Assembly (NCBI RefSeq): GCF_033297395.1 | Contig: NW_027041827.1 | Span: 375,629-439,628 of the forward strand | Length of the DNA: 64,000 nt | Reading direction: 5' to 3' | From: Canariomyces notabilis | Taxonomy: Eukaryota; Ascomycota; Sordariomycetes; Sordariales; Chaetomiaceae | Shown: positions 45,239 to 56,212 of the stretch, in pieces | Position numbering within the stretch: position 1 is the first letter of the stretch | Layout of the letters: each line of letters opens with the position of its first letter | Position numbers and translations under genes: made by a program | Notes under the pieces: model-generated | The model's input: the letters and a program-made list of their open reading frames with translations, nothing else | What the model was told of the DNA's origin: nothing | Database searches by the model: none

Positions 45239-47914
45239 ATGGACTCGATAGAGTCAACCCAGTCAAACACCGGCAGGAGTTATGACAAGTACTGCCATGG
45301 ATCATCTCCCGGGCATTCACTGCCTACTTCCGCGGATGCGAGGGTTGATAAATCAATAAGGAGCAGCAGTCCGAGACGCGAGTTCTTGGAGGAGGATGAC
45401 ATCGGGGCTGTTCGCTTTGACTTTGCCAATGCCGGAGACACCACTAAGACGGTCTCGCCGGGTCAAGACGATTCCGGCTTCGTCGACTTTGGAAGTCTCG
45501 CTCATCTTCGCCCCACCCGCTGTGAGAGCGCCGCTGATTCACCTGCTCAACCCCTCCCGGAGACGCCTGCACCACCACAAAACCCTTTCCGGCACAGCCG
45601 GTCCCAACTGCTGCCGACGTCACAGTTATTCCGAGGGACTCAACTCTCATCCCCAGCGAAACATGCTACCCCGACGTCCTCCAGGCCATCGCCCGCCAAT
45701 TTTCCCAACTCGATTTCACCAAACCCGGTTATCTCGTCTCCCCTGAAGACGCGTGGTCTCCGCTCTTCGCCCAATCTAGGCCCTACATCGAGCTCAGAGA
45801 TACTTCCTGGCACGACTTCTTCGAGGCTCGATAATGCCCTTAGAAGTCCCACCAATCCTGCTTCAACCCAAAACCCTGTTGTTCCGGATTCATCTCATGG
45901 CGAGCCCTTCAGGAAGAAATCACTGCCGGAACCAATGGGCACGTACGAGCCCATGCATAAATCTCAAGAGAGACGCGCAACTTCCGAAGTGCGGTCTGAT
46001 CCTATCAGTCCTGCCCAAGAGGAGGAGGACGATGACGACTCGATTGCCAGGAGGAGAAGAGCAAAGCTAAAGAAAAAAGCTGCGCTCAAGCAGTTAACGG
46101 CCATCAACCTCCCCATAAAGTCAGATGATATTGAAGTGCCGTCAACAAACCAGGGGAGGCGAAAGAGACAGCCGAGGCAGCCAGGGACCTCTACTGCTCA
46201 ATGCCACAACGGAGATACGGCCGGTCATGACTCGAGAGGCGCGGATGTCGTCGTAGAGTCTCAGGCGCAACGCCCGTCTGCCGTTTCACACCATCTCGAA
46301 GATCAACACCCTGGAAGGGCGGAAGTGAACGGCGAACTAGAGCCGGCAACAGAGCCAATGCCAAGTGCAGTCCCCGAGCTTCCGAGGTCGGATAGTCAAG
46401 TGGCGCGTCGGGATAGTCGTACCGAAGGCACATCCAACGCTGATGCGATCCCCGAGACGAGTCCAGCTAGGAGAGGGCTTGGGGGTCGCTCAGAGGTTGT
46501 GCTGCCTTCTGAACTGCCTGTGATGGAGGCCGAGTCAACCCCTGATTTTCGATCTTCCCCGCCGGCGTTCAATACGAGGTCCAGAAGAGGTAGGACTATA
46601 GAAGGGCATGAACGTGCCCCAAGTTCGACCTCAACTTTGAGCGATTTAGCTTCCACGCCGCCCGTACCGTCCAGCAAGGCTCAGGAAAATGGGAACATAG
46701 GCCCCGACATGTCTCCGGCTGCTTCTACGATCGTCGCTACGTCTTCTCCCTCCGTTCATCAAACAGGAAAACGTCAGGCACGAGCGAGTTTGCCAAAGCT
46801 CAAAACCGGCTCGGCGGAAAATCTGAGGCATTCTGCAAGACTGGATAGGCGAGCTTCAAGCTCAACCGACGAGCTCTCCAGGTCCATGTCAGCAACACCT
46901 ACTTTTGAACAGAGTCTGCGTATCTCACGCCTTGCCGCTTCCAGGTCGGCATCACGATCTGGACGCACAGTCATCAAGCCTCCACCGCCTCAAAGAGGCA
47001 GGAGACTATTTGACAGCATGGCCTTTGCAATATCTTTTCAGGCAAAAAAGCCAGGTGAGAGCAGTGACCAGTACAACACGCGGATGGACTTCGCGGCTAC
47101 AGTGGAGACCCGAATCAAACAAGCCGGCGGCAGGATTCTTGAAGATGGCTTCAACGAGCTGTTTGAGGTTCTGCCCACTGGGGCCTCAACAAGCAGCCCT
47201 GCATCAAGCTCAGGCACAGACCCGGAAGGGAAGATCAGCCTGACTGCCGAGGCCCGCTCGACCGGCTTCACCGCACTAATTGCAGACGGCCACTCGCGCA
47301 AGGTCAAGTACATGCAGGCGCTGGCCCTCGGTTTGCCGTGTATAGCCCCTCGCTGGGTCACGACCTGTCTGGAGCGGAACGAGCTCGTCGATTGGGCCCC
47401 GTATCTCCTCTGCGCCGGCCAATCGACATTTCTCGGCGATGCCATTCGCTCCCGGACTCTGATACCCTACGACGTCACCACCGCCAGGTTGGTCGACGTC
47501 CTGGGCCAGCGGGCGAAGCTCTTGGAGGGCAGCAGGATCCTTGCGGTGGTGAAGAAGGCCTTGGAGGACAGGAAGAAGGCGTACATCTTTCTTGTGCGTG
47601 TGCTGGGCGCGTCGGTCTCGCGGGTGTGCAGCTTTGAGGAAGCAAGGGCGGAGCTGAAAGCTGCCGAGCAGGCGGGCCGTCCGTTTGATTGGGTCTATGT
47701 GGACGGGAAACCGAACGAGGAGGCGCTGTTTTCCCCCAAGCCTCCCGTTGGCGGGAAGAAGAGGAAGAGGACGAGTAAGGCGGGAGCCGCCGTCGCTGCT
47801 GCTGCTACTGCTGATGAGCGTCCGGTGAAGAGGGTTCGGACGCTAACTCATGAATGGGTCGTTCAGAGCCTGATTCTCGGTCGGCTCCTTGAGGAGGGGG
47901 AATTGCAGGAGTGA
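45239..47914 (+). CDS. Rad9/Crb2-like DNA-damage checkpoint protein with C-terminal BRCT repeats
   Basis: A single long exon. The first ATG in frame (45239, MDSIESTQSNTG) gives 891 aa, but the frame is open back to 44966 with protein-like sequence, so the true N-terminus may come from an upstream exon. Residues about 1-600 are Ser/Pro/Gln-rich and disordered, with many phosphosite-like SP/TP and SQ motifs and an acidic-basic patch (EEEDDDDSIARRRRAKLKKK). A first BRCT starts near 580 (RRLFDSMAFAISF...IADGHSRKVKYMQALALGLPCIAPRWVTTCL), and a second occupies the C-terminus (SRILAVVKKAL...RVLGASVSRVCSF...HEWVVQSLILGRLL). The motif DWAPYLLCAGQS fits the Rad9/Crb2/53BP1 class, adaptors that bring the effector kinase to damaged chromatin. 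No Tudor domain is seen, and the assignment is by BRCT motif only. Confidence 0.8.
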   Translation: MDSIESTQSNTGRSYDKYCHGSSPGHSLPTSADARVDKSIRSSSPRREFLEEDDIGAVRFDFANAGDTTKTVSPGQDDSGFVDFGSLAHLRPTRCESAADSPAQPLPETPAPPQNPFRHSRSQLLPTSQLFRGTQLSSPAKHATPTSSRPSPANFPNSISPNPVISSPLKTRGLRSSPNLGPTSSSEILPGTTSSRLDNALRSPTNPASTQNPVVPDSSHGEPFRKKSLPEPMGTYEPMHKSQERRATSEVRSDPISPAQEEEDDDDSIARRRRAKLKKKAALKQLTAINLPIKSDDIEVPSTNQGRRKRQPRQPGTSTAQCHNGDTAGHDSRGADVVVESQAQRPSAVSHHLEDQHPGRAEVNGELEPATEPMPSAVPELPRSDSQVARRDSRTEGTSNADAIPETSPARRGLGGRSEVVLPSELPVMEAESTPDFRSSPPAFNTRSRRGRTIEGHERAPSSTSTLSDLASTPPVPSSKAQENGNIGPDMSPAASTIVATSSPSVHQTGKRQARASLPKLKTGSAENLRHSARLDRRASSSTDELSRSMSATPTFEQSLRISRLAASRSASRSGRTVIKPPPPQRGRRLFDSMAFAISFQAKKPGESSDQYNTRMDFAATVETRIKQAGGRILEDGFNELFEVLPTGASTSSPASSSGTDPEGKISLTAEARSTGFTALIADGHSRKVKYMQALALGLPCIAPRWVTTCLERNELVDWAPYLLCAGQSTFLGDAIRSRTLIPYDVTTARLVDVLGQRAKLLEGSRILAVVKKALEDRKKAYIFLVRVLGASVSRVCSFEEARAELKAAEQAGRPFDWVYVDGKPNEEALFSPKPPVGGKKRKRTSKAGAAVAAAATADERPVKRVRTLTHEWVVQSLILGRLLEEGELQE

Positions 47915-49340
47915 ACATGTTCTACTTTTTAAACCCTTTTCTTTACTCTGTACGATACCATGCAAGCATTTGGGAATGGTGGTTGGGAATGGTGGTTGGG
48001 GAACAATGCAGGGTCATTGGACAAGGGGAAAGGGTCAAGGTGTATCTGCAGCATGGAGTTGGGGTCGGTGTGTGGTTACAGCTAGATCAGACAGATTCTG
48101 GTACTGTTGGCGGCGAAGGGGATCTTGTCGTAAGGATGCTCGGGTCGGCATCAGTTGGGTTAGGCATCCATGTGCATGAATCCACATAGTGTCCCTGCCT
48201 TTCTCCCGCTTTATGTTTCCGTCTGTTGGGCTTGGCCGCTCAGGCTGCGCCAACAGGTGAGGGTGTAGCAGGACGCACCAGACGGATCGTAAAGGCTTAC
48301 AGCAACTGGAACAGATATGTTTCCACTTTTCGTTAGAGCTTGCCTGATTTCTCTTCCAGGTGATTCTTGGGCTAGGAGTAAGGGGATTTGGCATAATTTC
48401 ACTGCTTTTACAAAGGGGAAGCCACGACAGGTAAAAGGCCTGCATCGTAAAGAGCAATCTGTTCCTTGAGACTGCAGTCCGACGCACTAATCAAGCTGAT
48501 ATGGGTGGGGATGCTGCTCAGGCATCAACCAACTCGGAGGGGGAGAGGGCGGTAAGGTGTGAGGGACGGGACACCCTTCAATGGAGTCTAGCAAAGGTCC
48601 GACTCGCCTACACTGGCTTCTGCTCAAAGGGCGATTCCGCCTATGAATTAGAATCGATTGTCTCAGTGGCCGAAGTAACAAGGAATGTTACTGTAGGCGG
48701 ATTCTGCTATACAACTGTCCCTCATCTGTTGTCTCACCACAACCCCCTTGCGGCACCAATCCTTGGGAACATGTTTCTGGGCAACGATAATCCAGTATCA
48801 AACAGGGGAAAATGGAATACAGACAGTGACAGCCCTCTCTTCCTGGTGGTGGTTCACGCCGGAACTGCCAGTAACGCAGGAGAGTCCGATGTCGCCCGTC
48901 TCGATGTGGTATGCCCTTTCCCTCTTCCCAGAACCACAGGACAAATGTATCCTCAAAATGCAGCTTCCCCCGTTTCGCTCCAAGTTTGTGCAGTACATTC
49001 GATGCGTGTCGACATCTTTTTGTCAACAGCCATGCCCTGCATCTCCGTGACTTCAACATACAAAGAAGAAGGGAAAAATGAGAGGCGAGTCTCGACGCAT
49101 TCTTAAGCCCGTTTTGGAGGCTGGTGGTGTTGCCGCTGGTCAGTATCTCTGACCGTCCTGAAAGGCTCGTCCGACTCGTGAATAGGTGGGGGTTTCTCGA
49201 TGATGAAGTTTCAATCATCGTAGTGGTGAGCGTTTTGGGGTTGCGGTTAATGTATCAGGGGGTTCGCTCAACAACCCATAAAAACAGTGATCGGGTACAA
49301 AAGTAAACATTCGGACAAACGGCCGACGTTGGCTCCCATC
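47915..49340. other. intergenic between convergent genes
   Basis: About 1.4 kb. It contains a short tandem repeat at 47971-47996. An open frame of 201 codons at 48501-49106 (+) has no recognisable features and was not called. Confidence 0.55.
47971..47996 (+). repeat. two head-to-tail 13-bp copies (TGGGAATGGTGGT)
   Basis: Two perfect units, followed by a partial third (TGGGG), lie about 57 nt after the stop of the Rad9-like gene and so in its probable 3' UTR. Confidence 0.9.
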
Positions 49341-50472
49341 TCAGCACGACTGGTAGATGAGCAGGGGCTCGCCGACGTTGGTGATTTCGGGGATGGTGCA
49401 TTTCAAGTCAAATGCCTTTGATAGTACAATCTTGAAAATCTGCGACGACAGGTCAGACCTGGTTCAGAACTGGGGACATGGTGCATTACCTTTTGGACAT
49501 TGATGCTGTGGCTAGTGCTGCTGAAGATCAACGCTGCACGCATCGCCTTTGCAAACCGCCGGGCCTACGGCACGTCAGTCAACGTGGCCATGAGAATGCC
49601 TCAGGTTTCCCTAGTTGATAGAGTCATACCTGGTTGGAAATCTCTTCCTGCTCCTCACGCGACAAGTTGACGAAGTGGTCATATTTAGTCCCCACAAGAA
49701 CTGGGATGGCTGTCTTGTTGAAGCCCCGTCCTTGCCGATACCATTCCTTGATACTGTTTAGGGTGCTCTTCCGTGTCAGGTCGAACATGAATAGAATGGC
49801 CACCGCATCATTGCACACCAGCGGTAGCATGTTGACAAACTCGCGCTGACCGCCCAAATCCCAGATACTGAATGTGATCTCAGTGTTGCGGATGCTGATC
49901 GTCTTCTCCATGAAGTTGACACCCAGTGTCTGGATGTAATCCTCGTCCCAGCTACCCTCGACGTACTTGACCATCAGACTAGTCTTGCCGATCTGCGCAT
50001 CGCCCACCATGCCGACTTTGATAACGACGTGATTGCGCCCATTGTTCTGCGTCTCGGCAGCTGGTGCTCCGTTGCTGCCTGCCCTAGAAGCCTGATCGGC
50101 TCCGTAAGCAGCCCCCTGCCCCGAAAGACCGGACGGCGGTCGGGATATTGCCGGGGCTGGAATGGGCGGGGTTGCGTACCGCGCAGTCGGGTCACCGTCT
50201 ACTACATTTTCAGGAGGGTAGGTCTGGTCGAGGGGCTGTGACTGAACAGGGTGCTGCTCTTGAAATCCGTTCTGATCGGGCACTTCCTGTTCGGGGACTG
50301 CATGCGTGGAGACAGCATTGGGAGAGTCATCGATTCCGCCAAACGTGTCGTTAGGGGCATCGGTCGGGATGGGTTCATGAGTCGGAGGTACAGGCTGACC
50401 CTGGTGCTCCACGGAGTCGGGAGCGTCGTGAAAATGGGCCGGTGACCCGTCGGACAAGATTGAGGAATCCAT
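49341..50472 (-). CDS. SPG1: septation initiation GTPase Spg1/Tem1
   Basis: Three exons (50472-49630, 49564-49490, 49439-49341) give 338 aa. The start MDSSILSDG lies in a strong CACCATGG context; an in-frame ATG at 50517 would add 15 residues. A ~135-aa Pro/Gln-rich disordered extension precedes the Ras-like domain: P-loop GDAQIGKTSL, switch I/II region with TLGVNFMEKTISI and WDLGGQREF, and VLVGTKYDHF in place of NKxD, as is typical of Spg1/Tem1. The second exon (75 nt) encodes ARRFAKAMRAALIFSSTSHSINVQK, and the last ends GEPLLIYQSC. It triggers the septation initiation network or mitotic exit kinase cascade. Confidence 0.93.
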
Positions 50473-51752
50473 GGTGGGCAGTGATTGAGAAGATTGTGGT
50501 GCTGATTTAACGTGCAAACACGGTGGGTGAGTGGTAACCGAAGCGCCCGGGAACCTTAAAGTCGAGGTTCGGATGACGTTCGTCTGATGAGGGAGGGGGA
50601 CGGAAACTTTGGTTTACGAGCGGCGAGAAATCGGAGTAGCGCAACCAAAACCTCCCAGACAAGCCGTAGCAGTAGCGGGCCGATGACAAGTGAATCCGTT
50701 CGTCAGATCGTCAAACGCAGTTGGGAGTTCGGATGCGGAGCCGGGTCGGATCGATCTGCCCGTCACTCTTGTCAGTGCAAGAGAGCTCGGTCGTCCCGGC
50801 CCGATGCGCAGGATGGCCAGGAAGCTCAAAGTGCACAGGTTGACTACTGTAGTGACAGGCGACTCGGCTGACGGTGGTCGGGTAATGGATGCTGAAGCTC
50901 GGAGTCCCGGGTTCGGGTGAATTGGAGAGCAGGAGAAGGGAACCTAATCGAAAGCGCCACAATCCGGAAGGTGAGGTGGTTCCAGTTGCAAGGCCAAAGT
51001 GGGCGCGAACCCACTCTCTGCTGAGGTTAGGCGCCACGGCAGGGGGACACCGGGACAGTGCTCGCAGCGGCAGCCACAGGGCAGCTGCACCCACTTCAAG
51101 CGTTTTCAGTTTTAACGTTAACGTTACGTAGTAGCTGAAATGCTGCCGCACGTCACCGACGCGCCGTCATGCAGATTACGCGACGCGATCTGGCCGACGA
51201 CAGTTCGACGAAGAAATACGAAATGGCGCAATGAGTCGATGTCTTTGACAGGATCACTTTGGGCATCAATGTAAACAATGAAGGCCATAACAGAAATGAA
51301 CGTCCCCGGACGCCTGCAGGCGCTTGACTGGACAGCCTATTGAACGAACGGCTTGTGTGGCATAGCTTGCTATATTCGCATCACTATCAAATTTCCCGGC
51401 CTCGTTCCGCACCGGAAACACGGGGTGGTCTCGACATTCCGAGACTCGTTGTCATAGGCTCCGCGCGAATGTGTGTTCACCTTCGCCGACGAAAACGCCA
51501 AACTGAAACTATGCACGCTTGTAACGTAACGATAGGAAAATTATATCGGTGAGTGGTATGTAAATTACTTGTATGCACTGTACAATACAATACCGTACTC
51601 GTGCTTGGGATTCGCCTGCTGCCAGCTGGCGAGCGATTGCCGGGTCCAACCGCTCGTTCTCCTTTAATCGGCGTCATTCGATTTATCTTGTGGCCCCCTC
51701 CGACAGTCGACAAGCTCACCGCAGCTATCACAATCTTCCCGCCCCATCCGCA
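50473..51752. other. divergent promoter SPG1/GCV3
   Basis: About 1.3 kb. A palindromic AACGTTAACGTT lies near 51114-51125. No gene is recognised. Confidence 0.6.
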
Positions 51753-52342
51753 ATGGCTTCAATTGCACGGTGCTTGAGGGTTGCCCGGCCCTCCGGTCTT
51801 TCTGCCGTTATCAAGGGCTCTGCTTATCGCACAATCGCCGTCCGACCCTTCTCTGTCACGGCAGCAAGTGAGCTCTCCTGACTCTGTGTCGAACGCTGCC
51901 ACCGCTCTGCTAACCGCTGGTACCACGTTATATAGATGCGATAAGGAGATACACCAAGGAGCATGAATGGATCGACCTCTCTGCCGACAAGAAGACGGGA
52001 ATCATGGGCATCAGCGAGTACGCCGCTAAGGCGCTGGGCGATATCGTCTACGTCGAGCTTCCTGACGAGGGCAAGGAGGTGAATGCCGGTGACACCATCG
52101 GCGCTGTCGAGTCTGTCAAGAGTGCGGCCGACATCAACTCCCCCGTCTCTTGCAAAATCACCCAGGTCAACCTCCTGTTGGAGGAGAAACCCGGCACCAT
52201 CAATCAAGTCGCCGAGGACGACTCACACGGCGGTGGCTGGATCGCAAAGGTGCAGCTTACCGACCAGGGCCTCAACGACTTTGAGAAGTTGATGGATCAG
52301 GCTGCATATGAAGAATTTACCGCGACGGAGGACGAACATTGA
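51753..52342 (+). CDS. GCV3: glycine cleavage system H protein, mitochondrial
   Basis: Two exons, 51753-51867 and 51936-52342, give 173 aa. The first ~40 residues (MASIARCLRVARPSGL...) are Arg/Ser-rich and acid-free, a mitochondrial presequence. The mature part starts IRRYTKEHEWIDL. The lipoylated lysine lies in GAVESVKSAADI, and the family end GWIAKVQLTDQGLNDFEKLMD is present. It carries the aminomethyl group between the P, T and L proteins in glycine breakdown. The C-terminus is Glu/Asp-rich (ATEDEH). Confidence 0.97.
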
Positions 52343-52801
52343 GAAGATTAAACCTGGCGGAGGTGTAGAGTGACGCCAGTGCTACGGGGGGTAGCCGGGC
52401 AGGAGGAGCCGCGCTTCCATCCATCATTCCATTTTCCTCTTCGGACAGCTCAACCTGATAGATACAAGGGCCCTGGATCTGTACCATACTATGGGCCATT
52501 GGGACATAACGGTGTTTGGTTTCCTTTGCGCATCTCGAATTCGAACAGGCGTTCACCAGGCGCGGAGAATTACAGACCCGTGATGCAATCAACTGCAGGA
52601 AGCAACAAGTGGCTGGCAACGACCGCTTGTATGAGAGATAGATTCAACAGGTGGGAACCCGTCGGGCCTAGGGTAATGATATAGGCAGCTTTCAAGCGCG
52701 TGATCATATATTGCTGCTAACGCTGCTTGTTAAAGGCCAATTCATCGCAGGTCTATTCGTCTATTCTCTAGGTCATATCGTATACCGATCCTCCTCATAC
52801 C
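52343..52801. other. intergenic between convergent GCV3 and HEM3
   Basis: About 460 nt of 3' flanks. Nothing else is recognised. Confidence 0.6.
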
Positions 52802-53821
52802 TTAGGCGTCGCTAACCTTAAGAGCCGCCCCTGATTCTCTCCCCTTGTTAATCTCGTCCAAAATCTTCTGCGCCCCTATAGACGCAAGCTTCTCAGCCAG
52901 CCTCTTGCCCATGTCCTCTGCTTCCCTCAGGGACGTGACTTCCTGAACACTCTCCCCGTCAACAGCACTGTTACCATCCAAGCTGACGACCACCGCCCTT
53001 AACCTTAATTTCTTCTTTCCATCTTCCTCCACCCACGCCGTCTCGACACCTATCGGCACACTGCAGCCGCCTTCCAAAGTGCGCATGACGCTCCGCTCCG
53101 CATAGCACGCTATCTCGGTCGGAACATGCCTGACCGCCTCCAACAGCTCCAGCATGGTTTGATCCCCCTCGCGCACCTCCAACCCCAGCGCGCCCTGCCC
53201 CACCGCATGCAACAAGCCGCCTCCCTCGGTGCCCGAGTCGAGGAACTGCGCAATCCTTTCCCCATAATTCATCCTCAGCAACCCGGCCGCGGCGAGGATG
53301 ATAGCATCGTAGTCCTCCTCGTCGCACTTCCTAAGCCTCGTCTCGATGTTGCCGCGCACGTCCCGGAAGACCAGCCGGGGGTATCTCCTTCTCAGCTGCG
53401 CGGCACGCCGGACGCTGCTGGTGCCTATGATGGCGCCGTCGGGCAGGTCCGCCAGCCTCTCGTACCTGCCGGCATGGCGCGCGCTGAAGACAACCACGTC
53501 GCGCGGGTCCTCGCGCTCCGTCACGACGCCGAGCACCATCCCCTCGGGCAGGGTCGTCGGCATGTCCTTGAGGCAGTGCACAATAACGTCGACCTCGCGC
53601 GAGGCGAGCTTGGCTTCCAGCTCCGACGTCCACAGGCCCTTGCCGAGCGCCGGCAGGGGCGTCGTCTTGTCGCGGTCCCCCATGGTCGCCATCGCGTGCA
53701 CCTCAAAGGTGAGATGCGGATGCGCCCGCTTGAGCGCCTCCATGATCAGGTCCGTTTGCCGCAGCGCCAGGGCAGAGCGCCGCGTGCCGATGCGCACCGT
53801 GAATGGCTTCGGGGAGGACAT
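52802..53821 (-). CDS. HEM3: porphobilinogen deaminase (hydroxymethylbilane synthase)
   Basis: An intronless 339-aa frame from ATG 53821 (MSSPKPFTVRIGTRRSALALRQ). In-frame codons upstream to 53974 add Pro/Ser/Thr-rich sequence that does not look like the family. Seen: the substrate-binding GTRRSALALRQTDL, the catalytic Asp region VHCLKDMPTTLPEGM, the Arg-rich IIGTSSVRRAAQLRRRYP and FRDVRGNIETRLRK, and the dipyrromethane-cofactor cysteine in LEGGCSVPIGVETAW. It polymerises four porphobilinogen units to hydroxymethylbilane in haem synthesis, in the cytosol. Confidence 0.97.
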   Translation of the reverse strand: MSSPKPFTVRIGTRRSALALRQTDLIMEALKRAHPHLTFEVHAMATMGDRDKTTPLPALGKGLWTSELEAKLASREVDVIVHCLKDMPTTLPEGMVLGVVTEREDPRDVVVFSARHAGRYERLADLPDGAIIGTSSVRRAAQLRRRYPRLVFRDVRGNIETRLRKCDEEDYDAIILAAAGLLRMNYGERIAQFLDSGTEGGGLLHAVGQGALGLEVREGDQTMLELLEAVRHVPTEIACYAERSVMRTLEGGCSVPIGVETAWVEEDGKKKLRLRAVVVSLDGNSAVDGESVQEVTSLREAEDMGKRLAEKLASIGAQKILDEINKGRESGAALKVSDA

Positions 53822-54426
53822 TGTCGTAGGGCGTGCGGTTGTGTCGTGGTGCGTATGAGGAAGGGAGGGGGGAGCGGTTCTGGAGAGTGGTAAAATCGTG
53901 GAGGGAATTGGCCCGTCTTGAGAAGCAGATTTTGACGGCTGAGTTGGGTAAACGGCTTGAACTTGGAAAGCCACAGCCCAAGATAATGTTCTGCATCGAG
54001 GGTCTAATCACCCCGCACTAGAATCACTAAAGAAGGGATGGCAAATTCCGAGTGTTGTGAAGTTGTGGCGGGCCAGAGTTTTAGACATGCGGGGGCGGGG
54101 TGAGAGCACATCCCTGCTGGTACCCCTGACTGGTATGGTACGTACTTCATACCTTTCCCCTGATGCGAAGGTACGATCACGGATGAAGGTGTGTACAATA
54201 AGTCGAGAAGTCCCTATAGGGTTACCGGAATATTAATGCTTTGTACCTATGCAGTGTGCAATGCTAACTTAGGATATGCAAATACTGACTACTGTAATGA
54301 CTGCTTATCAGTGGTTTCCTTTTGTCATCGACACTTCATCCCACCACTGAGCAACCTAGTAGCCTCTCCATGGAACAGCCATCAGCTTGCCTCCGTTGTC
54401 TAGCCCCCTCCGCCGTCTATTCGAGT
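53822..54426. other. intergenic, HEM3 upstream
   Basis: About 600 nt between the HEM3 start and the 3' end of the PLAC8 gene. No gene is seen. Confidence 0.6.
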
Positions 54427-55504
54427 CTATGGACGCCTTCCAGGTTGTTGAGCAGGGGAATATTGAAGCGGCATCCGCCCCGGGATCTCATCTTGGCCAT
54501 CGGCATTGTGAATATGAACCTCAATGTCGGGATATCCACTTGAAAGCATCGCGAGAGGCTCAGAGGCGCTAATTTCATTCCCAGCGTTGAAGTCATGATA
54601 GACAGGAGTCGTTGGCGTAGGTATGACCACAAGTTGTTCCGGAGATAAGTTGCACGACCGGACATTATTCCCCGGGACATTGACCCCCGGAGGTGCCTGC
54701 TTAGATGTTGAGGACTCTGAACGGATCCTATCCCGATCGAGCTTATCCGTAGATTCAGGACATCCTTCCAGGCATCTCTTCTGCTGACGCTGAGTCTCAT
54801 CTGCGGCATGGTCGGCACCATGGATTCCCATTTGCTGGGGCTCTGCGTCTTCTAAGCTATCCGACTCACTGATTGGTGTGAGGACTTGGACCGCACGGTC
54901 TGAAAACTCATTCGACTGGTCTGGGATTGTGATGCGTGGTGTCTGAGGTAGCCGGACAAAGGACATAGATATTCCGCGATCGCTGCCCTCTCCTCTCGGA
55001 CCGGAAGCTGTCATGCGAGGCTCCAATCTATATGCGTTGTCCGTGTTCTCGCCAAAGGCCACAGAGGCACGCGGTCCCTGCTGCTTGGCTTTCTCACCCT
55101 CCCGGTAAAGGAGCTCGTGCTCGTTCCGATTTAGCGAGCAGCACGGGCAAAAGATTCCCTCGATCAAATCTTGGGGATAGGTACCCTTGATGCCGTATCT
55201 TTCTCGTATGCGCCTGTTTTGTTGAGCAGTGAGAACACCACTTCCGATCACTTCAGCGCCTGTCAGCAAACGTCTCAGCCCATACATCGATGCGAATTCG
55301 AAGGAGCTTACAAACACCTCCGAGGCAAGCGGCCAAATACTGCAAGCAGTCTTGGTTGAACTTCGAATAGTTTGAGAAATCAGAAGGGTCTGCGTGTAGC
55401 TCAATTTGCTGCAGACGGTACTCTGTGCGACTGAATTCGGCGCAACTGGAGAAGAATGACCTCGCGCACTCGGCAGCGGCACACGCATCACACAGGCCGA
55501 TCTC
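54427..55504 (-). CDS. PLAC8-family cysteine-rich protein, 5' end unresolved
   Basis: Two exons are supported, 55504-55312 and 55259-54427; the join at 55311/55260 gives CLGGVC-AEVIGSGVLTAQQN. The N-terminal exon reads EIGLCDACAAAECARSFFSSC and then FNQDCLQYLAACLGG. The second has RIRERYGIKGTYPQDLIEGIFCPCCSLNRNEHELL, the CPCC half of the PLAC8 domain. About 240 residues of hydrophilic, disordered tail follow. The codon before 55504 is TAG, which also forms a normal acceptor, so the start codon must lie in an upstream exon that I could not place. A competing frame starting at 55491 (MMRVPLPSARG) reads through without introns but lacks the cysteine pattern. The function is unknown; fungal PLAC8 proteins include membrane and metal-related ones. 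Confidence 0.65.
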
Positions 55505-56212
55505 CTAGTCCTCGGACTGCGTTGTTCTAGGCGCCATTATGTCGCTCGCAAAGCCCAATGGTGACGGTGATAGGATGTGGTAATCAACAATGAATGCTGC
55601 TGAAGCCTGGTACTGAAGCGATTCACAGATATATATCGGGATGGAGGGCCTGGCGAACGGCGGGTCAAATGTATGGATGTGGAGGATGCATCCGTCTGCT
55701 CCGTCTTGAGTTGCCAGCGGCATGAAATTGGGCAGACAAGCCCAATGCTCCTGCCCCGGCCATAAGTCAGAGTACCATCACCCGGATGGGACCAAGCCAA
55801 CTTAAAGCAATGTCAAAGTGGCAGGTGCCCCAGGACAAGTCCGTTGATTCCACTCACCTTACCATGGTACCTATCTACCTAGGTATGATTGAGCTTTGCT
55901 GTTCAGACAACTCGACAGCGGATTAGAGAAAGCGGGAGCTCCAGTATTTGAAGTCCCATTAACGCTATTAGCCCGCCGAGGAAATATACACGCTGTACGA
56001 AAGTCTCTTTTTCAGCAGCTTCAAAGCTCAGCAGCGTGAATGGAGCACATGACAACCCAATTTTCGTCCCTAACTTCCTCTCATTTGGTTAAGACACGTC
56101 CTTCTGAGCGAGATTAACTCCCTGGAACCAGGCCGGTCTGTTCTCTCCCAGGCATGCTATGATCTATAAGTGATTTGTGGAGACACTGAATCGGATTGAC
56201 ACTTACTTTTTA
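55505..56212. other. region holding the unplaced 5' exon of the PLAC8 gene
   Basis: About 700 nt. A palindromic TACCTAGGTA lies at 55876-55885. No confident exon was found. Confidence 0.45.

Noticed and set aside
48501..49106. 201-codon open frame between the Rad9-like and SPG1 genes
   Set aside because: No recognisable domain; a similar length is open on the opposite strand (48688-49218), so it is probably chance.
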